Source: Pseudomonas caricapapayae (GTDB lineage: Bacteria > Pseudomonadota > Gammaproteobacteria > Pseudomonadales > Pseudomonadaceae). From it: DNA of 64,000 nucleotides. Made by a program: the position numbers and the translations under genes. The notes under the pieces were generated by a model. It did no database searches and had not been told where the DNA came from. It was given only the letters and a program-made list of their open reading frames with translations. How positions within the stretch are numbered: the stretch's first letter is position 1; every line of letters begins with the position of its first letter. Of this stretch, positions 19,142 to 28,098 are shown one piece after another. The stretch is taken from assembly GCF_001400735.1 (NCBI RefSeq), contig NZ_LJPW01000104.1, positions 1 through 64,000 on the forward strand, in the 5' to 3' direction.

Positions 19142-20092
19142 TTAAAGCGCGAACGGCAACGCAATGTGCGCTTCCTGGCGCTCGGCCAGACGGCGCTCGA
19201 ATTCCGCAGGGTCGTGGATCAGCACGTCCTGACCGGCGAAGGTTTCGGCAGCGATCAGGCGTGACAGCCAGAAACGCACGCAGGCTATGCGCAGCATGGT
19301 CGTCCAGAGCTTCGACTCCGCCGCAGTAAACGGACGCAGCGCCGCATAAGCGCCCAGCAAAGCGCGGGCACGCACGGCGTCGAGCTGGCCGCTTTCACGC
19401 GAGCACCAGTCGTTGAGGGCAATCGCCAGGTCATACAGCATCGGGCCGGAGCAGGCGTTGTAAAAGTCGATCAGCCCGGTCAGGTGCGTGCCTTCGAACA
19501 GGACGTTGTCCCGAAACAGGTCGGCGTGCAGGTTGGCACGCGGCAGCGCCATGATCTGCGGCTTGAGGTCTTCAATCTCCTGAAGGCTCTTTTCCAACAG
19601 GGCTCGCTGAGTCTCGCCCAGGTGCGACAGAAAATTGCGCCCCTCGCTGAGCATCCAGTCCAGCCCCCGATCGGTTCTGCGCTCCAGCACCTGCTCGCGG
19701 GTCGCCAGGTGCAGGTTGGCCAACAGCTCGCCGATCTGCACGCAGTGCTGGGTATTGGGCTCGCTGATGTGTTTGCCCGGCAGGCGCGGCTGCAGCAGCG
19801 CCGGTTTTTCTGCCAGCTGGCGCAGTGCCTGGCCGTCGGTGGTGCGCAATGCGTAGGGGACCGGCAAATTGGCGTCGTGCAGTACGTCGAGCAGCTCGAT
19901 GAAAAAAGGCATCTCCTGCACCGGGCCGCGCTCGACCAGCGTCAGGACAAATTCGCCCTGCTCCAGACTGATGAAGTAATTGGTGTTTTCACTGCCGGCG
20001 GCAATGCCCTGATAGTCAAGCAGACGGCCGAGCCCGTAAGGGGCGAGAAATGCTTCCAGCTCGGGCCGAGCCAGTGGAGTAAAAACGGACAT
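19142..20092 (-). CDS. thrB: Homoserine kinase (aminoglycoside phosphotransferase-like)
   Basis: Homoserine kinase phosphorylates homoserine in threonine synthesis. The 316-residue protein belongs to the choline-kinase/APH fold used by Pseudomonas, not the GHMP fold of E. coli ThrB. Markers are GSENTNYFI (nucleotide loop), ANLHADLFRDNVLFEG (catalytic loop with the aspartate) and GLIDFYNACSGPMLYDLA (metal-binding aspartate). It is convergent with znuA and lies 36 bases from the DUF2782 gene on the same strand. Confidence 0.94.
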   Translation of the reverse strand: MSVFTPLARPELEAFLAPYGLGRLLDYQGIAAGSENTNYFISLEQGEFVLTLVERGPVQEMPFFIELLDVLHDANLPVPYALRTTDGQALRQLAEKPALLQPRLPGKHISEPNTQHCVQIGELLANLHLATREQVLERRTDRGLDWMLSEGRNFLSHLGETQRALLEKSLQEIEDLKPQIMALPRANLHADLFRDNVLFEGTHLTGLIDFYNACSGPMLYDLAIALNDWCSRESGQLDAVRARALLGAYAALRPFTAAESKLWTTMLRIACVRFWLSRLIAAETFAGQDVLIHDPAEFERRLAERQEAHIALPFAL

Positions 20093-20128
20093 GTCAGAAC
20101 TGCCAACGATTAGAGTGAATGTAGGGTG

Positions 20129-20416
20129 CTACCAGCTGAATATTTCCCACTGAGGAATCAGCATGTCCGGTTGATCCGAACGGATAAAATTGGGACTTGT
20201 ACCATCGGCGCGCACCAGAAAATAGGGCTTGCCGTGCTTAGGGGTAATCTTTACAGCATACAGAAAGCCGTTCTGGCGGTATTCCTGAATGGTTTTGTCG
20301 CCATCGGTACGGATAGTAACGTCCGGTGCCGGCGACGGTGGATCCTCTGCTGAAACTGCGAGCAAAGGACAAAGTGCCAACAGGCCGGTCAATATCAGTC
20401 GATTTACCTTGCACAT
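20129..20416 (-). CDS. DUF2782 small exported protein
   Basis: A 95-residue protein with a signal peptide (ILTGLLALCPLLAVSA) and a short beta-rich domain: APDVTIRTDGDKTIQEYRQN and LYAVKITPKHGKPYFLVRAD. This matches the DUF2782 family found beside polA and thrB in pseudomonads. The function is unknown. It is divergent from polA and probably cotranscribed with thrB downstream. Confidence 0.88.
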   Translation of the reverse strand: MCKVNRLILTGLLALCPLLAVSAEDPPSPAPDVTIRTDGDKTIQEYRQNGFLYAVKITPKHGKPYFLVRADGTSPNFIRSDQPDMLIPQWEIFSW

Positions 20417-20490
20417 GATAACCTTGTCCCTTTGTCGTCAATGGTCCGCGCATTCTAGCGCCGACCCCGCCGAAAAGGTTGATTCTGCTC

Positions 20491-23256
20491 ATGACCCAAG
20501 CGCCGCTCGTCTTGATAGACGGTTCCTCTTACCTCTATCGAGCCTTCCATGCACTGCCACCACTGACCACGTCCAAAGGCTTGCCGACCGGTGCCGTCAA
20601 GGGCGTGCTCAACATGCTCAAAAGCCTGCGTCGCCAATACCCGGAAAGCCCGTTCGCGGTGGTCTTCGATGCCAAGGGCGGGACTTTCCGTGATGCGCTG
20701 TATACCGACTACAAGGCCAATCGGCCCAGCATGCCGGATGACCTGCGAGTGCAGGTAGATCTGCTGCATGCCTGCGTCAAGGGCATGGGCTATCCGCTGC
20801 TGTGCGTGGAAGGCGTCGAAGCGGATGACGTGATCGGCACCCTGGCGCGCAGCAGCGCGGCGGCGGACCGTCCGGTGATCATCTCGACCGGTGACAAGGA
20901 CATGGCGCAACTGGTCGACGGACACATCACACTGGTCAACACCATGACCGGCAGTGTGCTGGACGTGGCTGGCGTCAAGGAGAAGTTCGGCGTCGGTCCG
21001 GAACATATCATCGACTACCTTGCCCTGATGGGTGACAAGGTCGACAACATTCCCGGCGTACCCGGCGTTGGTGAAAAGACGGCCGTTGGCCTGCTGGTTG
21101 GCGTTGGCGGAGGGCTCAAGGAGCTTTACGACAGCCTTGAAACGGTCGCGACCCTGCCGATTCGCGGGGCCAAGACCCTGGCGGCGAAGCTTGAAGAGCA
21201 CCGTGCGATGGCCTTCCTGTCCTATGAACTGGCGACCATCAAGATCGACGTGCCGCTGGACATAGAGCTGGACCAGTTGCATTGCGGCGAGCCGGACCGC
21301 GACAAGCTGATGGAGCTGTACGCCGAGCTGGAATTCAAGAGCTGGATCGAAGACCTGCAACGCGACGCCAAACGCGCCGGGCAAGAACTAGCTGTCGAAG
21401 AACCGACCGTCGAGGCAAAGGAAGCCGCCTATGAAGTCATTCTCGAACAGGGCGGGTTCGATGCCTGGCTGAAAAAGCTCAAGGCCGCGCCGCTGTTCGC
21501 CTTCGTGACCCAGAGCAATGGCACCGATGCCCAGCGCGCACAGTTGGTGGGCCTGTCCTTCGCCATCCAGACCCACGAAGCAGCCTACATTCCGCTGACA
21601 CACTCCTATATGGGCGTGCCGCAGCAACTGGACCGCGACACCGTGCTCAAGGCGCTCAAGCCGCTGCTTGAGGACCCGAAAAAAACCAAGGTCGGTCAGC
21701 ATGCCAAGTTCGCCATCAACCTGCTCGCCAACTGCGCGATAGACGGCGATCAGGCTCAAGGCATCGACCTGCAGGGCGTCAGGTTCGACACCATTCTGGA
21801 ATCCTATGTACTGGACTCCACTGCCACCCGCCACGACCGCGACAGTCTGGTGGCCAAGTACCTGACGCACACGCCGATCAACTTCCAGGACATCGCAGGC
21901 AAGGGGGCCAAACAGCTGACCTTCGACCAGATCGCCATCGAGCAGGCTGGCAATTATGCCGCTGAAGAGGCTGATCTGACGCTGCGCCTGCATGAAGTCT
22001 TCGAAGCGCGACTGGCCGCGATTCCGACCCTGCAACCGGTCTTGAACGATATCGAGATGCCGCTGGTGCCCGTCCTGGCGGGTATCGAGCGTCAGGGAGC
22101 ACTGGTCGACGCCAACCTGCTGGGCATTCAAAGCGTCGAACTGGGCGACAAGATGACCGCGCTGGAGCGCGAAGCCTTCGCCATTGCCGGCGAAGAATTC
22201 AACCTGGGCTCACCCAAGCAGCTTGGCGTGATTCTCTACGAAAAACTCGGCATGCCGATCCTCAGCAAAACCGCCACCGGCCAGGCATCGACTGCCGAGG
22301 CGGTGCTTGCCGAACTCGCCGAGCAGGATTTCCCGCTGCCCAAGGTGCTGATGCAATACCGCTCGATGAGCAAGCTCAAGAGCACCTACACCGACCGCCT
22401 GCCGGAGCAGATCAACCCGCGCACCGGGCGTATTCACACCTCCTATCATCAGGCGGTGGCAGTAACCGGACGCTTGTCGTCCAGCGATCCGAACCTGCAG
22501 AACATCCCGATCCGTACCGCTGAAGGCCGACGCATCCGTCAGGCATTCGTGGCCCCCAAGGGCTACAAGCTGCTGGCGGCTGACTACTCGCAGATCGAAC
22601 TACGGATCATGGCGCATCTGGCGCAGGACGAAGGCCTGCTGCATGCATTCCGCAACGACCTGGACGTTCACCGCGCAACGGCGGCGGAAGTCTTCGGCGT
22701 CGAGCTGGAGAACGTCACCACTGACATGCGGCGCAGCGCCAAGGCGATCAACTTCGGCCTGATCTACGGCATGAGCGCGTTCGGCCTCGCCAAGCAGATT
22801 GGCGTGGACCGCAAGCAGTCGCAGGCTTATGTCGACCGTTACTTCGCCCGTTACCCTGGCGTGCTGAACTACATGGAGCGCACGCGCGCGCAAGCGGCCG
22901 AGCAGGGTTTTGTCGAAACCATCTTCGGTCGCCGCCTGTACCTGCCGGACATCAACGCCAAGAACCCTTCACTGCGCAAAGGTGCCGAACGCATGGCGAT
23001 CAACGCGCCGATGCAGGGCACCGCAGCGGACATCATCAAGAAGGCGATGGTGGCGGTGAATGGCTGGCTGGAAGAGTCCGGCCTGGACGCGCGGGTCATC
23101 CTGCAGGTGCACGATGAACTGGTGCTTGAGGTGCGCGAAGATCTGGTCGATCAGATCGGTGAACAGATTCGCCCACACATGAGTGGCGCAGCAGAACTGG
23201 CAGTGCCGCTGCTGGTGGAAGTCGGGGTTGGCAACAACTGGGACGAGGCGCACTGA
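20491..23256 (+). CDS. polA: DNA polymerase I with degenerate 3'-5' exonuclease site
   Basis: A 921-residue repair polymerase. The N-terminal 5' nuclease domain (about 1-290) is intact, with VVFDAKGGTFRDALYTDYKA. The polymerase domain has motif A DYSQIELRI, motif B RRSAKAINFGLIYG and motif C VHDELVLEV. The middle domain keeps the exonuclease fold, but aligning by eye with E. coli PolA gives V339, Q341, A408 and E493 at the positions of D355, E357, D424 and D501; only Y489 (Y497) is kept. Proofreading is therefore probably lost. ATG 20491 is used; the ribosome-binding site is weak. Confidence 0.97.
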   Translation: MTQAPLVLIDGSSYLYRAFHALPPLTTSKGLPTGAVKGVLNMLKSLRRQYPESPFAVVFDAKGGTFRDALYTDYKANRPSMPDDLRVQVDLLHACVKGMGYPLLCVEGVEADDVIGTLARSSAAADRPVIISTGDKDMAQLVDGHITLVNTMTGSVLDVAGVKEKFGVGPEHIIDYLALMGDKVDNIPGVPGVGEKTAVGLLVGVGGGLKELYDSLETVATLPIRGAKTLAAKLEEHRAMAFLSYELATIKIDVPLDIELDQLHCGEPDRDKLMELYAELEFKSWIEDLQRDAKRAGQELAVEEPTVEAKEAAYEVILEQGGFDAWLKKLKAAPLFAFVTQSNGTDAQRAQLVGLSFAIQTHEAAYIPLTHSYMGVPQQLDRDTVLKALKPLLEDPKKTKVGQHAKFAINLLANCAIDGDQAQGIDLQGVRFDTILESYVLDSTATRHDRDSLVAKYLTHTPINFQDIAGKGAKQLTFDQIAIEQAGNYAAEEADLTLRLHEVFEARLAAIPTLQPVLNDIEMPLVPVLAGIERQGALVDANLLGIQSVELGDKMTALEREAFAIAGEEFNLGSPKQLGVILYEKLGMPILSKTATGQASTAEAVLAELAEQDFPLPKVLMQYRSMSKLKSTYTDRLPEQINPRTGRIHTSYHQAVAVTGRLSSSDPNLQNIPIRTAEGRRIRQAFVAPKGYKLLAADYSQIELRIMAHLAQDEGLLHAFRNDLDVHRATAAEVFGVELENVTTDMRRSAKAINFGLIYGMSAFGLAKQIGVDRKQSQAYVDRYFARYPGVLNYMERTRAQAAEQGFVETIFGRRLYLPDINAKNPSLRKGAERMAINAPMQGTAADIIKKAMVAVNGWLEESGLDARVILQVHDELVLEVREDLVDQIGEQIRPHMSGAAELAVPLLVEVGVGNNWDEAH

Positions 23257-23326
23257 GCCTGAAAGGGCGAACCTGTAAGCAGGTTCGTCAAACATTGTAA
23301 GAAATGTGAACTTTTCTTCATTGCTG

Positions 23327-23354
23327 GAACTTAACCATTTGGACAGGAGTCAGA
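23327..23354 (+). promoter_or_regulatory. Probable AlgU (sigma-22/sigma-E type) promoter of the ErsA-like sRNA
   Basis: GAACTT (23327-23332) is followed after 17 bases by TCAGA (23350-23354), close to the AlgU consensus GAACTT-N16/17-TCTGA. Transcription would begin near 23360, matching the expected sRNA 5' end. Confidence 0.65.
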
Positions 23355-23359
23355 GGTCT

Positions 23360-23487
23360 CGATTGGTTGAAAAATCGATCGTGCTCCTAGTTGTGTTAAG
23401 TGTTGGCAGTTATCCAGATCCCACCCTAAGGTCTGGACCTTAAGCCCCGGAACTTCCCCCTCCCCATGCGAAGTCCGGGGTCTTTTT
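23360..23487 (+). ncRNA. ersA: ErsA-like (Spot 42-position) small RNA
   Basis: A gene of about 128 bases between polA and engB, where P. aeruginosa encodes the envelope-stress sRNA ErsA and E. coli encodes Spot 42. An internal hairpin, CTAAGGTC-TG-GACCTTA, lies near 23425-23441. The terminator stem CCCCGGAACTTC / GAAGTCCGGGG (23445-23480) has a C-rich loop (CCCCTCCCC) and ends in TCTTTTTTG. In P. aeruginosa, ErsA uses such a C-rich loop to block ribosome-binding sites such as that of algC. Identity rests on position, promoter and structure; the exact 5' end is inferred. Confidence 0.75.
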
Positions 23488-23497
23488 TGCCTGCGAT

Positions 23498-24133
23498 TTA
23501 CTCCGCAGGTGCCTTGTCTTCCAGTTCCATCCAGTCGGCCAGCACGGTGTAGGCCTCTTCCAGCCCCATACGCTTGGGAGCCGAGAACAGCTGGATGCTC
23601 ACTGCGTCACCCCAGCCCTTGCGAATCTCGGCCTGAACCTTGAGCAGCGTGTTCTTGGCTGCGCCGTAGGTCAGCTTGTCAGCCTTGGTCAGCAGAATGT
23701 GCATGGGCATGTTGCTGGCAATCGCCCAATCCAGCATCAACACGTCGAAATCGGTCATTGGATGACGGATATCCATCATCAGAATCAGACCTTTCAGGCT
23801 TTCGCGGCTCCCCAGATAGGCTTCCAGGTGACGCTGCCAGTGCAGCTTGAGCGGAATGGGTACTTTGGCGTAGCCGTAGCCAGGCAGGTCGACCAGACGT
23901 CGATCGTCATCCAGTCCGAAGAAGTTCAGCAGTTGAGTGCGTCCCGGCGTCTTGGACGTACGCGCCAGGCTGGCATGGGTCAGGGTGTTCAGCGCGCTCG
24001 ATTTGCCCGCATTGGAGCGACCGGCAAATGCGACTTCAAACCCTTCGTCGTCGGGGCATTGGTCGACCTTGGCGGCACTGAGCATGAACGTGGCCTGTTG
24101 GCACAGACCGAGGATGGGGTTTTTGAGTTGCAT
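23498..24133 (-). CDS. engB: Ribosome biogenesis GTPase EngB (YihA/YsxC)
   Basis: An essential GTPase that helps assemble the large ribosomal subunit. Its 211 residues include G1 GRSNAGKSS (about 38-46), the G2 threonine in [15 protein letters not shown]3 [10 protein letters not shown] and G4 TKADKL. It is convergent with the ErsA-like sRNA gene, and its stop codon lies about 10 bases from the sRNA terminator. The upstream gap to dsbA has no cytochrome gene, unlike my recollection of PAO1. Confidence 0.96.
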   Translation of the reverse strand: MQLKNPILGLCQQATFMLSAAKVDQCPDDEGFEVAFAGRSNAGKSSALNTLTHASLARTSKTPGRTQLLNFFGLDDDRRLVDLPGYGYAKVPIPLKLHWQRHLEAYLGSRESLKGLILMMDIRHPMTDFDVLMLDWAIASNMPMHILLTKADKLTYGAAKNTLLKVQAEIRKGWGDAVSIQLFSAPKRMGLEEAYTVLADWMELEDKAPAE

Positions 24134-24427
24134 GTGATTTCCGGTGAAGGCCCTGCCTGCAAGGGGAGCGGCAGGAGGTGTCGGGTTCGTTTGGATGCGT
24201 GAGTATATAATGACACACCTGCCACCCGCCCCATACTCACAGCCTGTCGGGGTGCTCTGGCCAGGAGCTGGAACATTCAGACATGACCTGCTTCACTCCT
24301 TATGCAAAAAGGCCGTCCATGGCCGCCCACTTTTACAACCTCGGCGTTACACTAACGAACTCAAGCCCTCTTGCCCGGTCGAAACCACCGTCGCCTGAAG
24401 GCGATTCAATCTGCTCAGGAGTAAAGC

Positions 24428-25072
24428 ATGCGTAATCTGATCATCAGCGCCGCTCTGGTTGCCGCCAGTCTGTTCGGTATGTCCGCCCAGGCTGCTACGC
24501 CCATCGAGGCCGGCAAGCAATACGTAGAGCTGGCAAGCGCTGTGCCTGTTGCCGAGCCAGGCAAGATCGAAGTCGTCGAGGTGTTCTGGTATGGCTGCCC
24601 GCATTGCTATGCATTCGAGCCCACCATCAATCCATGGGTTGAAAAACTACCGTCCGACGTGAAATTCGTACGTATCCCGGCCATGTTCGGCGGCCCTTGG
24701 GACGCTCACGGCCAACTGTTTATCACGCTGGACACCATGGGCGTCGAGCACAAGGTTCACGCTGCCGTATTCGAAGCCATCCAGAAAGGCGGCAAGCGTC
24801 TGACCGACAAGAATGACATGGCTGACTTCCTGGCCACTCAAGGCATCGACAAGGATACCTTCCTCAAGACATTCGATTCCTTCGCAGTGAAAGGTAAGAT
24901 TGCGCAGTACAAGGAACTGGCCAAGAAGTACGAAGTGACTGGCGTGCCGACCATGATCGTGAACGGCAAGTACCGCTTTGACCTGGGTTCTGCCGGCGGT
25001 CCGGAAAAGACCCTGGAAGTTGCCGACCAGTTGATTGCCAAAGAGCGAGCGGCTACCACAGCCGCCAAGTAA
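24428..25072 (+). CDS. dsbA: Thiol:disulfide interchange protein DsbA
   Basis: The periplasmic oxidase that introduces disulfide bonds, 214 residues. A signal peptide ends SAQA at about residue 22. The redox site CPHC is at C57-C60 (FWYGCPHCYAFEP) and the cis-proline loop is GVPTMIVNG. The start ATG follows CAGGAG. It is followed within 10 bases by a nuclease/phosphatase-family gene, suggesting an operon with the diguanylate cyclase. Confidence 0.97.
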   Translation: MRNLIISAALVAASLFGMSAQAATPIEAGKQYVELASAVPVAEPGKIEVVEVFWYGCPHCYAFEPTINPWVEKLPSDVKFVRIPAMFGGPWDAHGQLFITLDTMGVEHKVHAAVFEAIQKGGKRLTDKNDMADFLATQGIDKDTFLKTFDSFAVKGKIAQYKELAKKYEVTGVPTMIVNGKYRFDLGSAGGPEKTLEVADQLIAKERAATTAAK

Positions 25073-25081
25073 GCGCACATC

Positions 25082-25957
25082 ATGCGCCGCTGGGGCAAAG
25101 GCAGCACCCGTATCGTTGGCCTGCATGATCCGCAGGTCAACGAACATCATCTGATGCAAAACGGTTTGCCGGAAGACGGCAGGCTGCGTTTGCTCAGTTT
25201 CAATATCCAGGTCGGTATCAGTACCCAACGCTACCATCATTACCTGACGCGCAGCTGGCAGCATCTGCTGCCGCATGGGGGACGGGCGGCCAATCTGCAG
25301 AAGATCGGCGACCTGATCCATGACTTCGATCTGGTGGCGCTACAGGAAGTCGACGGCGGCAGCATGCGCTCCGGCTTCGTCAATCAGGTCGAGCACCTTG
25401 CTCAGCTGGGTGGCTTTCCGTACTGGTACCAGCAACTCAATCGCAACCTCGGTCGACTCGCGCAGCACAGCAATGGTGTGTTGAGCCGCTTGCGCCCGGC
25501 CAAGATCGAGGATCATCCACTACCAGGCCCGGCCGGACGTGGGGCGATTCTTGTCCGTTTCGGCGAAGGCGAGGATGCGCTGGTGGTCGTCATGATGCAC
25601 CTGGCTCTGGGCACCCGTACCAGAACTCGCCAATTGGCGTACATTCGCGAGCTGATCGGCGGTTATCGTCATCAGGTGCTGATGGGCGACATGAACACCC
25701 ACGCCAATGATCTGCTGGAACACTCGCCGCTTCGGGATCTGGGCCTGCTGGCACCACAAATCGAAGCGACCTTTCCCAGCTGGCGACCACAACGCTGCCT
25801 CGATCATATTCTGCTCAGCCCGACCCTGACGCTCGAACGCGTACAGGTGCTGGCGCAACCCATTTCCGATCACCTGCCGGTTGCTGTCGAGATTCGCCTG
25901 CCTGACTCACTGCGTGGGGACTCGCTGCCTGTGCCCTCTGGTGGAAACCTTGCATGA
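25082..25957 (+). CDS. Endonuclease/exonuclease/phosphatase family protein
   Basis: A 291-residue cytoplasmic protein of the EEP superfamily, metal-dependent phosphodiesterases acting on nucleic acids or phospholipids. Motifs are LLSFNIQVG (Asn), VALQEVDGG (metal-binding Glu), HLALGTRTRTRQ, LMGDMNTH (Asp/Asn) and SDHLPVAVEI (catalytic Asp-His). No signal peptide is seen. The stop overlaps the start of the diguanylate cyclase gene (ATGA), so the two are translationally coupled. The substrate is unknown. The start may be ATG 25082 or ATG 25154. Confidence 0.9.
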   Translation: MRRWGKGSTRIVGLHDPQVNEHHLMQNGLPEDGRLRLLSFNIQVGISTQRYHHYLTRSWQHLLPHGGRAANLQKIGDLIHDFDLVALQEVDGGSMRSGFVNQVEHLAQLGGFPYWYQQLNRNLGRLAQHSNGVLSRLRPAKIEDHPLPGPAGRGAILVRFGEGEDALVVVMMHLALGTRTRTRQLAYIRELIGGYRHQVLMGDMNTHANDLLEHSPLRDLGLLAPQIEATFPSWRPQRCLDHILLSPTLTLERVQVLAQPISDHLPVAVEIRLPDSLRGDSLPVPSGGNLA

Positions 25958-28008
25958 GCGACGACGCGGAGCGTTGGAAAGAGAAGTACCTCAAAGGAAT
26001 CGAGCAACAGGACAAGCTTGAAAAGCGCTGGGATGCGCGGCTCGACCTGCTGCGGCGCGGCCTGGTGCGCAGTAGCCTGGCAGCAGAAGGGTCTGACCGC
26101 GCCGTCGATGAGTGCATGAAGGAAATGCGGGAAATTGTCCGCAAGGACGATATGGACGCCGGTCTGGCAGCATTGATCCCGCGTCTCGAAAAAGCCGTGC
26201 TGGACTCGGAACATCGCCGTGAAGTGCGGGTTGGGCAGATTGGCTCGGCGCTGACCGCACTGGTTACGCAGCTGCAAGCGCTGCCGCTGCCAAGAGAAGT
26301 GCGCAAGCCACTCAAGCGCTTTGCCAAGGATCTTGAAGAGCGTGCGTCGCAGGCACGCGAACTGCCCTTGCTGCTCAGCGAGTTGAGTGGCTTGCAGGGT
26401 CAGGCTCTGACGCTGCTCGAAAAGCACGAAGAAGGCCCGCGTCAGGGGCTGCTGCAACGCCTGTTCGGTTCGCGGGACGAACATGGCAACGAGCACTCTT
26501 CCGAAGCTGCTCATCCCGAACATGCCCCCTCTGCCGAGGACCGGCATGAAGCACACATTGAACCTGAAGACGCGAATGCTCATGCTTCACCAGACGTCGT
26601 CGTTGCCGGGATCGAGGAGACGGCTCCTTCCCTCATTGACCGAGAGACCAGGATCGAGCCACCTCCGCCGACACCTGCCCCACAGACCGATGTCACCAGC
26701 ACTGCAACATCTGAAGCGCCTGCGCCATTGCCAGCCGCAGCAGCAGCCATTGCACCAGCGCTGATCGAACCCGTCGCCGAACCTGTTGCTATTCCCGTCG
26801 AACCTCTTGATTTCACAGACATGCTGGCACCCGTTCCGTGGGTGCCTTACCAGCAGCGGCCAATCGTGTTGAGCGTGGAAGAGCCGCCAGACGATGCCGA
26901 ATCAGAAACCGAAGCGACAGAAGGCGAAGAAGGTTATTCGCTACCCACCTCGCCAGAACCCAGCTACAGCTCGGTGGCTGCGCACATTGAGGAAACACTG
27001 CTCGGCCTGCTCGACGACCTGACATTGTCGGAACACTTCCGTCCGCAGGTCGAGGATATGCAGTTACGCTTGAAACATGGGCTCAACTGGTACGAACTGC
27101 TGCCGATCCTCGACGATCTGGCGGTACTGATGCTGGCAATCAATAACGGTGGCCAACAGGAATTCGGCACCTATCTCAAACAGCTCAACGAACGGCTCGA
27201 ATCCTTTCAGAGCCACTTGCAGGCCGCCAGCGAAGATCATGCCGAGGATCAGTCCACCGCACGCGACCTGAACGAACAATTGCGCGAACAGGTCGGCGGC
27301 CTGCAGATAAGCGTTCAGGACGCGTCCGACCTGACCAGTTTGAAGCAGGTGCTCGACAACCGTTTCGAAGGCTTGCTCAGTACTATGGATCACTACCAGC
27401 TCAAGCGTGACGCACGCGAGCGGGAAGTCGCCTCACGGCTCCAGGGATTGGCAGCACGCGTGGCAAGCATGGAGCAGGAAGCTCTGGGTTTCAGAACCCA
27501 TCTGGAAGAACAGCGCCAAAAGGCCTTGATCGACCCGCTCACCGGCTTGCCCAATCGTGCAGCCTGGGGCGAGCGCCTCGAACAGGAGATGAGCCGGTGG
27601 CAGCACGAAAAAAACAGCCTGCTGGTGTGCATCCTGGACCTGGACCACTTCAAACGCATCAATGACGGATACGGCCACCTGGCTGGCGACAAGGTGCTGA
27701 AAATTGTTGCCAACGTCTTCAGAAAGCGCCTGCGTGGCGACGATTTTCTTGCACGGTTTGGTGGCGAGGAATTTGTCATGCTGCTGCCTGCGACACCTCC
27801 CGCCATAGGGCTGACCTTGCTGGACGAGCTGCGCGCTGCAGTAGAAGCCTGCCCGTTTCACTTCAAGGGCGAGCGGGTCACGATCACTGTGTCCATCGGG
27901 GTAACGGCTTTTCGAACGACTGAACGAAGTGACACAGCGATCAAGCGCGCCGATCAGGCGCTGTACAAGGCCAAGGAAAATGGCCGGAACCGGGTCGAGC
28001 AAGGCTGA
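25954..28008 (+). CDS. GGDEF-domain diguanylate cyclase (DgcH/PA5487-type)
   Basis: A 684-residue cytoplasmic diguanylate cyclase that makes cyclic di-GMP. The N terminus (1-200) is helical and charged. Residues 200-330 are a Pro/Glu/Ala-rich linker, followed by a coiled-coil region (about 340-510). The C-terminal GGDEF domain begins DPLTGLPNRAAWGERL; the active site is GGEEF at 603-607. An RxxD inhibitory site (RGDD) lies five residues before it, so product inhibition is expected. No EAL domain or membrane segment is present. Coupled to the preceding EEP gene. Confidence 0.94.
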   Translation: MSDDAERWKEKYLKGIEQQDKLEKRWDARLDLLRRGLVRSSLAAEGSDRAVDECMKEMREIVRKDDMDAGLAALIPRLEKAVLDSEHRREVRVGQIGSALTALVTQLQALPLPREVRKPLKRFAKDLEERASQARELPLLLSELSGLQGQALTLLEKHEEGPRQGLLQRLFGSRDEHGNEHSSEAAHPEHAPSAEDRHEAHIEPEDANAHASPDVVVAGIEETAPSLIDRETRIEPPPPTPAPQTDVTSTATSEAPAPLPAAAAAIAPALIEPVAEPVAIPVEPLDFTDMLAPVPWVPYQQRPIVLSVEEPPDDAESETEATEGEEGYSLPTSPEPSYSSVAAHIEETLLGLLDDLTLSEHFRPQVEDMQLRLKHGLNWYELLPILDDLAVLMLAINNGGQQEFGTYLKQLNERLESFQSHLQAASEDHAEDQSTARDLNEQLREQVGGLQISVQDASDLTSLKQVLDNRFEGLLSTMDHYQLKRDAREREVASRLQGLAARVASMEQEALGFRTHLEEQRQKALIDPLTGLPNRAAWGERLEQEMSRWQHEKNSLLVCILDLDHFKRINDGYGHLAGDKVLKIVANVFRKRLRGDDFLARFGGEEFVMLLPATPPAIGLTLLDELRAAVEACPFHFKGERVTITVSIGVTAFRTTERSDTAIKRADQALYKAKENGRNRVEQG

Positions 28009-28098
28009 AACATTTTGATCTGAACGAATGCTTCGCCGCCAAAGCTATTTGCACACATTTTGTTATGATGTTGCATTTCCCGCTGACGCTGCCAATCC

